21,362 nucleotides of DNA from positions 1-21,362 of the forward strand of contig MEDX01000091.1 of NCBI GenBank assembly GCA_001724245.1. Reading direction: 5' to 3'. Positions 19,431 through 21,362 of the stretch are shown in pieces. The stretch is from Fonticula-like sp. SCN 57-25. Lineage: Eukaryota > Nucleariida > Rotosphaerida. Below the pieces are notes generated by a model. It did not search any database, was not told the origin of the DNA, and saw only the letters and a list, made by a program, of their open reading frames with translations. The first letter of the stretch is position 1, and each line of letters opens with the position of its first letter. A program made the translations under genes and the position numbers.

Positions 19431-21177
19431 TTACTGCTTGAGCGTGAGCATCGCCGCCTCGACGGCCTTGCGCGCGTTGACGCGCCCCTGCCCGTAGTGG
19501 TAGTTGGGGTACGTGGTGTAGTGCACGCCGCCGCACTCGTCCGACCCCGTGCGGCCATTGTCCGGCGCGGGCATCCCCTGGTCGGCGGTGGTCTCGAGGA
19601 TGCTGGTGAGCTGCTCGACGGTGAGCTGCGGGTTGACCGAGAGGATGAGCGCGGCGACGCCGGTGACGTGCGGGCACGCCATGGAAGTGCCGCTCTTCTC
19701 AGAGTACTTTGCGTCGTCGTAGCTGCCCGTGAGGCTGGTGGCCGAGTAAATGTCGACGCCGGGCGCCGCAACGTTGGGCCGCGCGACCGAGAAGCCGTCG
19801 CCGCCGACGCCGGGACCGCGGCTGCTAAAGTCGGCGAGCACGTCGTCCTCGTCGGTGGCGCCGACACCCACGACGCCCTCGTGGTCAGCGGGCGAGCCGG
19901 CCGTCTCGCAGCGCGGGCCCTCGTTGCCGTTGGAGAAGACGGGCAGGATGCCGGCCTCGAGCCACGCGCGCGTCCAGTCGTGGTAGAAAATGTCGCCGCC
20001 GCCGCTGCCCCACGAGTTGGACACAATGTCCGCGCCGACAGAGCAGTCCTCGTTGTCGTTCTCAAGGTCGGTCGGGCAAATCACCCACTGAGCGGAGCGC
20101 GTCAGGCCATAGTCGAGGCAGGAGCCGTCGCGGCAGCCCTTGGCGGCAATCCACTTGACGCCGGGGGCAACGCCAATGCCAAAGTCCTCAGAGCCGGCAA
20201 TCGTGCCCATCGTGTGCGTGCCGTGGCCGTTGTTGTCAAAGGGGAACTCGGCGCAGCACTCCCACGGGGAGCAAACGCCGGGAATGCACCACCCTACGGA
20301 CAGCGTCAGCAGGAAGTACAATACAAGGATAGCAAGCAAAAGTAAAGAAAACGCATGCAACAAAGCAGCAACATCATCACAAATATACACCACATGCGTA
20401 CAGGGATCGTTGGCAAACTCCTTGGGGTCGAACCAGTTGTAGTTGTGCTCGGCCACGTCGGTGCCGTTGTAGCCGCGGTACGAGGCGAGCAGCGACTCGT
20501 GCGTGTAGCGGACGCCGGTGTCGATGCCGGCAACCGTCACGCCGGCGCCGCGCGTCACGTTCCACGCAACGTCAGCCTCAATCTTGAGAATGTTCCACTG
20601 AAGCGCCTTCTCCAGCTGGACGCGCGGGAGGCCGATGCGGGCGCGCGGAACGGGGTCGATGCGGCCGGCAACATTGTTTCCGCGCACAAAGCTCACAGAG
20701 GGGAGGCGGGCGACGCGCTCCACCAGGGCGCGCGTGGCCGAGTGCACAAACACACAGTTCACAATCCACATAGACTCGACCTTGAACTCGGCGCCCTCGC
20801 GCGCAAGAACCTCGAGGACCTCGGCCTGGGACGCCTCCGCAAGCGCAACGCGAATCTTAAGGAACCATTAGCAAAGATATAACGGAAACAGAGAAAGAAA
20901 GAAATATAACACAACAATAACAATAGCATGATAATAGGAAAGCATGGCGTACGTCGCGCGCGAACTGGCGGCGATCGGGACGGGACATGGTCTCGAGCTC
21001 GGGACGGCGGGCCTCGAGGGCCGCAGCATTCGCAGACACAACCGGATTCACACAGATAAACGCATCAGCGCGGCCGTTTTCATCAAGTGACTTTAGCAGC
21101 GACGCCTCCACGGACGCAGCCGAGGCAGCGACAGCGGTCGCGAGCGCCGCCACAATGAGCAGCGGAAGGACCTTCAT
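19431..21177 (-). CDS. Secreted subtilisin-like serine protease (S8), bacillopeptidase F-like
   Basis: Exons (minus strand) are 21177-20953, 20855-20402 and 20293-19431: 1542 nt, 513 residues. A signal peptide (MKVLPLLIVAALATAVAASA) is followed by a propeptide of about 150 residues and the peptidase S8 domain. The catalytic triad is Asp187 (GIDTGVRYTHES), His250 (NNGHGTHTMGT) and Ser430 (SGTSMACPHVTG); Asn350 (SNGNEG) forms the oxyanion hole. The segment GVAPGVKWIAAKGC and the Cys-rich loop before the His resemble the bacillopeptidase F branch more than proteinase K. Several cysteine pairs suggest a disulfide-rich secreted enzyme. The first acceptor is CTTAAG, not the usual YAG. The second intron (20294-20401) is 108 nt with no in-frame stop. 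Likely roles are extracellular digestion or wall remodelling. It converges with the GH47 gene (196 bp between stops, nothing visible there). Confidence 0.9.
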
Positions 21178-21362
21178 CGCGGAGCGCTTCCCCACACTTC
21201 AAAACTGATTCAAGGCTGGAATCTGGGGCAGATTTTTCTATTGTTGGAGTCTTGGAAATATCCATATGGGTGCCCCTCACCTAGTCAGAGAAAATTTTTG
21301 GAAAATCTGAGAAATTGGATCCGATGATGGAAAACGTCTCATCCAAGTAAATTCATTGAACC
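21178..21362 (-). promoter_or_regulatory. Upstream region of the subtilisin-like gene, to window edge
   Basis: This 185-bp stretch has no coding sequence. At 21271-21279 it holds TGCCCCTCA, a 9-base match to the element seen before ROK1 and the lectin gene, here in the opposite orientation relative to the protease gene, so it may instead serve a gene beyond the right edge. Confidence 0.4.

Noticed and set aside
19497-20345. 282-codon plus-strand open frame
   Set aside because: Antisense shadow of the protease exon 3; the minus frame holds the full catalytic triad.
20294-20401. Hydrophobic segment as a true part of the protease
   Set aside because: Donor GTACGC, branch CTGAC and acceptor CCGTAG fit the genome's introns exactly, and S8 proteases have no such insert before the catalytic His.
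21330-21337. Possible snoRNA C box (ATGATGG) near the right edge
   Set aside because: No D box at the right spacing inside the window and no terminal stem; the sequence ends too soon to judge.

Overview
This is nuclear DNA from a eukaryote with compact, intron-rich, GC-rich genes. Twelve protein genes can be read, ten of them with spliceosomal introns inside the coding sequence. I rebuilt every gene by joining exons at GT...AG sites and checked that the summed exon lengths keep one frame; all complete models do. The best guess for the source is an early-diverging fungus or close relative. A Bem1-type scaffold (SH3-SH3-PX-PB1) and a GTP cyclohydrolase with the N-terminal SWPS segment of yeast Fol2 point to fungi. 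A condensin II subunit (CAP-H2), which Dikarya are thought to have lost, argues against an ascomycete or basidiomycete. This placement is inference.

Layout, left to right: PEX6 C-terminal half (+, cut by the left edge and carrying a frame-breaking 70-bp tandem duplication); mitochondrial ribosomal protein bL21m (-); BEM1-like scaffold (+); MAK16 (-); GTP cyclohydrolase I (+); an unrecognised 141-residue Ser/Pro-rich protein with long untranslated regions (+); a small ATP synthase subunit J-like protein (-); DEAD-box helicase ROK1/DDX52 (+, intronless); condensin II subunit H2 (-); ERGIC-53-type L-type lectin (-); class I alpha-mannosidase of GH47 (+); a secreted subtilisin-like protease (-). 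Strands mostly alternate, so most promoters are shared by divergent pairs.

Most genes are housekeeping: peroxisome import, mitochondrial translation and ATP synthesis, 60S and 40S ribosome biogenesis, pteridine synthesis, chromosome condensation. The right third is a secretory-pathway cluster: a mannose-lectin cargo receptor and an ER-type mannosidase share one promoter, followed by a secreted protease.

The most unusual signals are genome-wide. All 34 introns I could place start GT-N-C, and 33 of 34 start GT-N-C-G (mostly GTACG or GTGCG), with a CTNAY-like branch site usually near the 3' end. The word TGCCCCTCAAG occurs five times in 21 kb, four of them just upstream of start codons. One promoter holds three copies of it, two long palindromes and a five-codon uORF. 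I found no new multi-gene defence or mobile system, no tRNA or rRNA gene, and no transposon.
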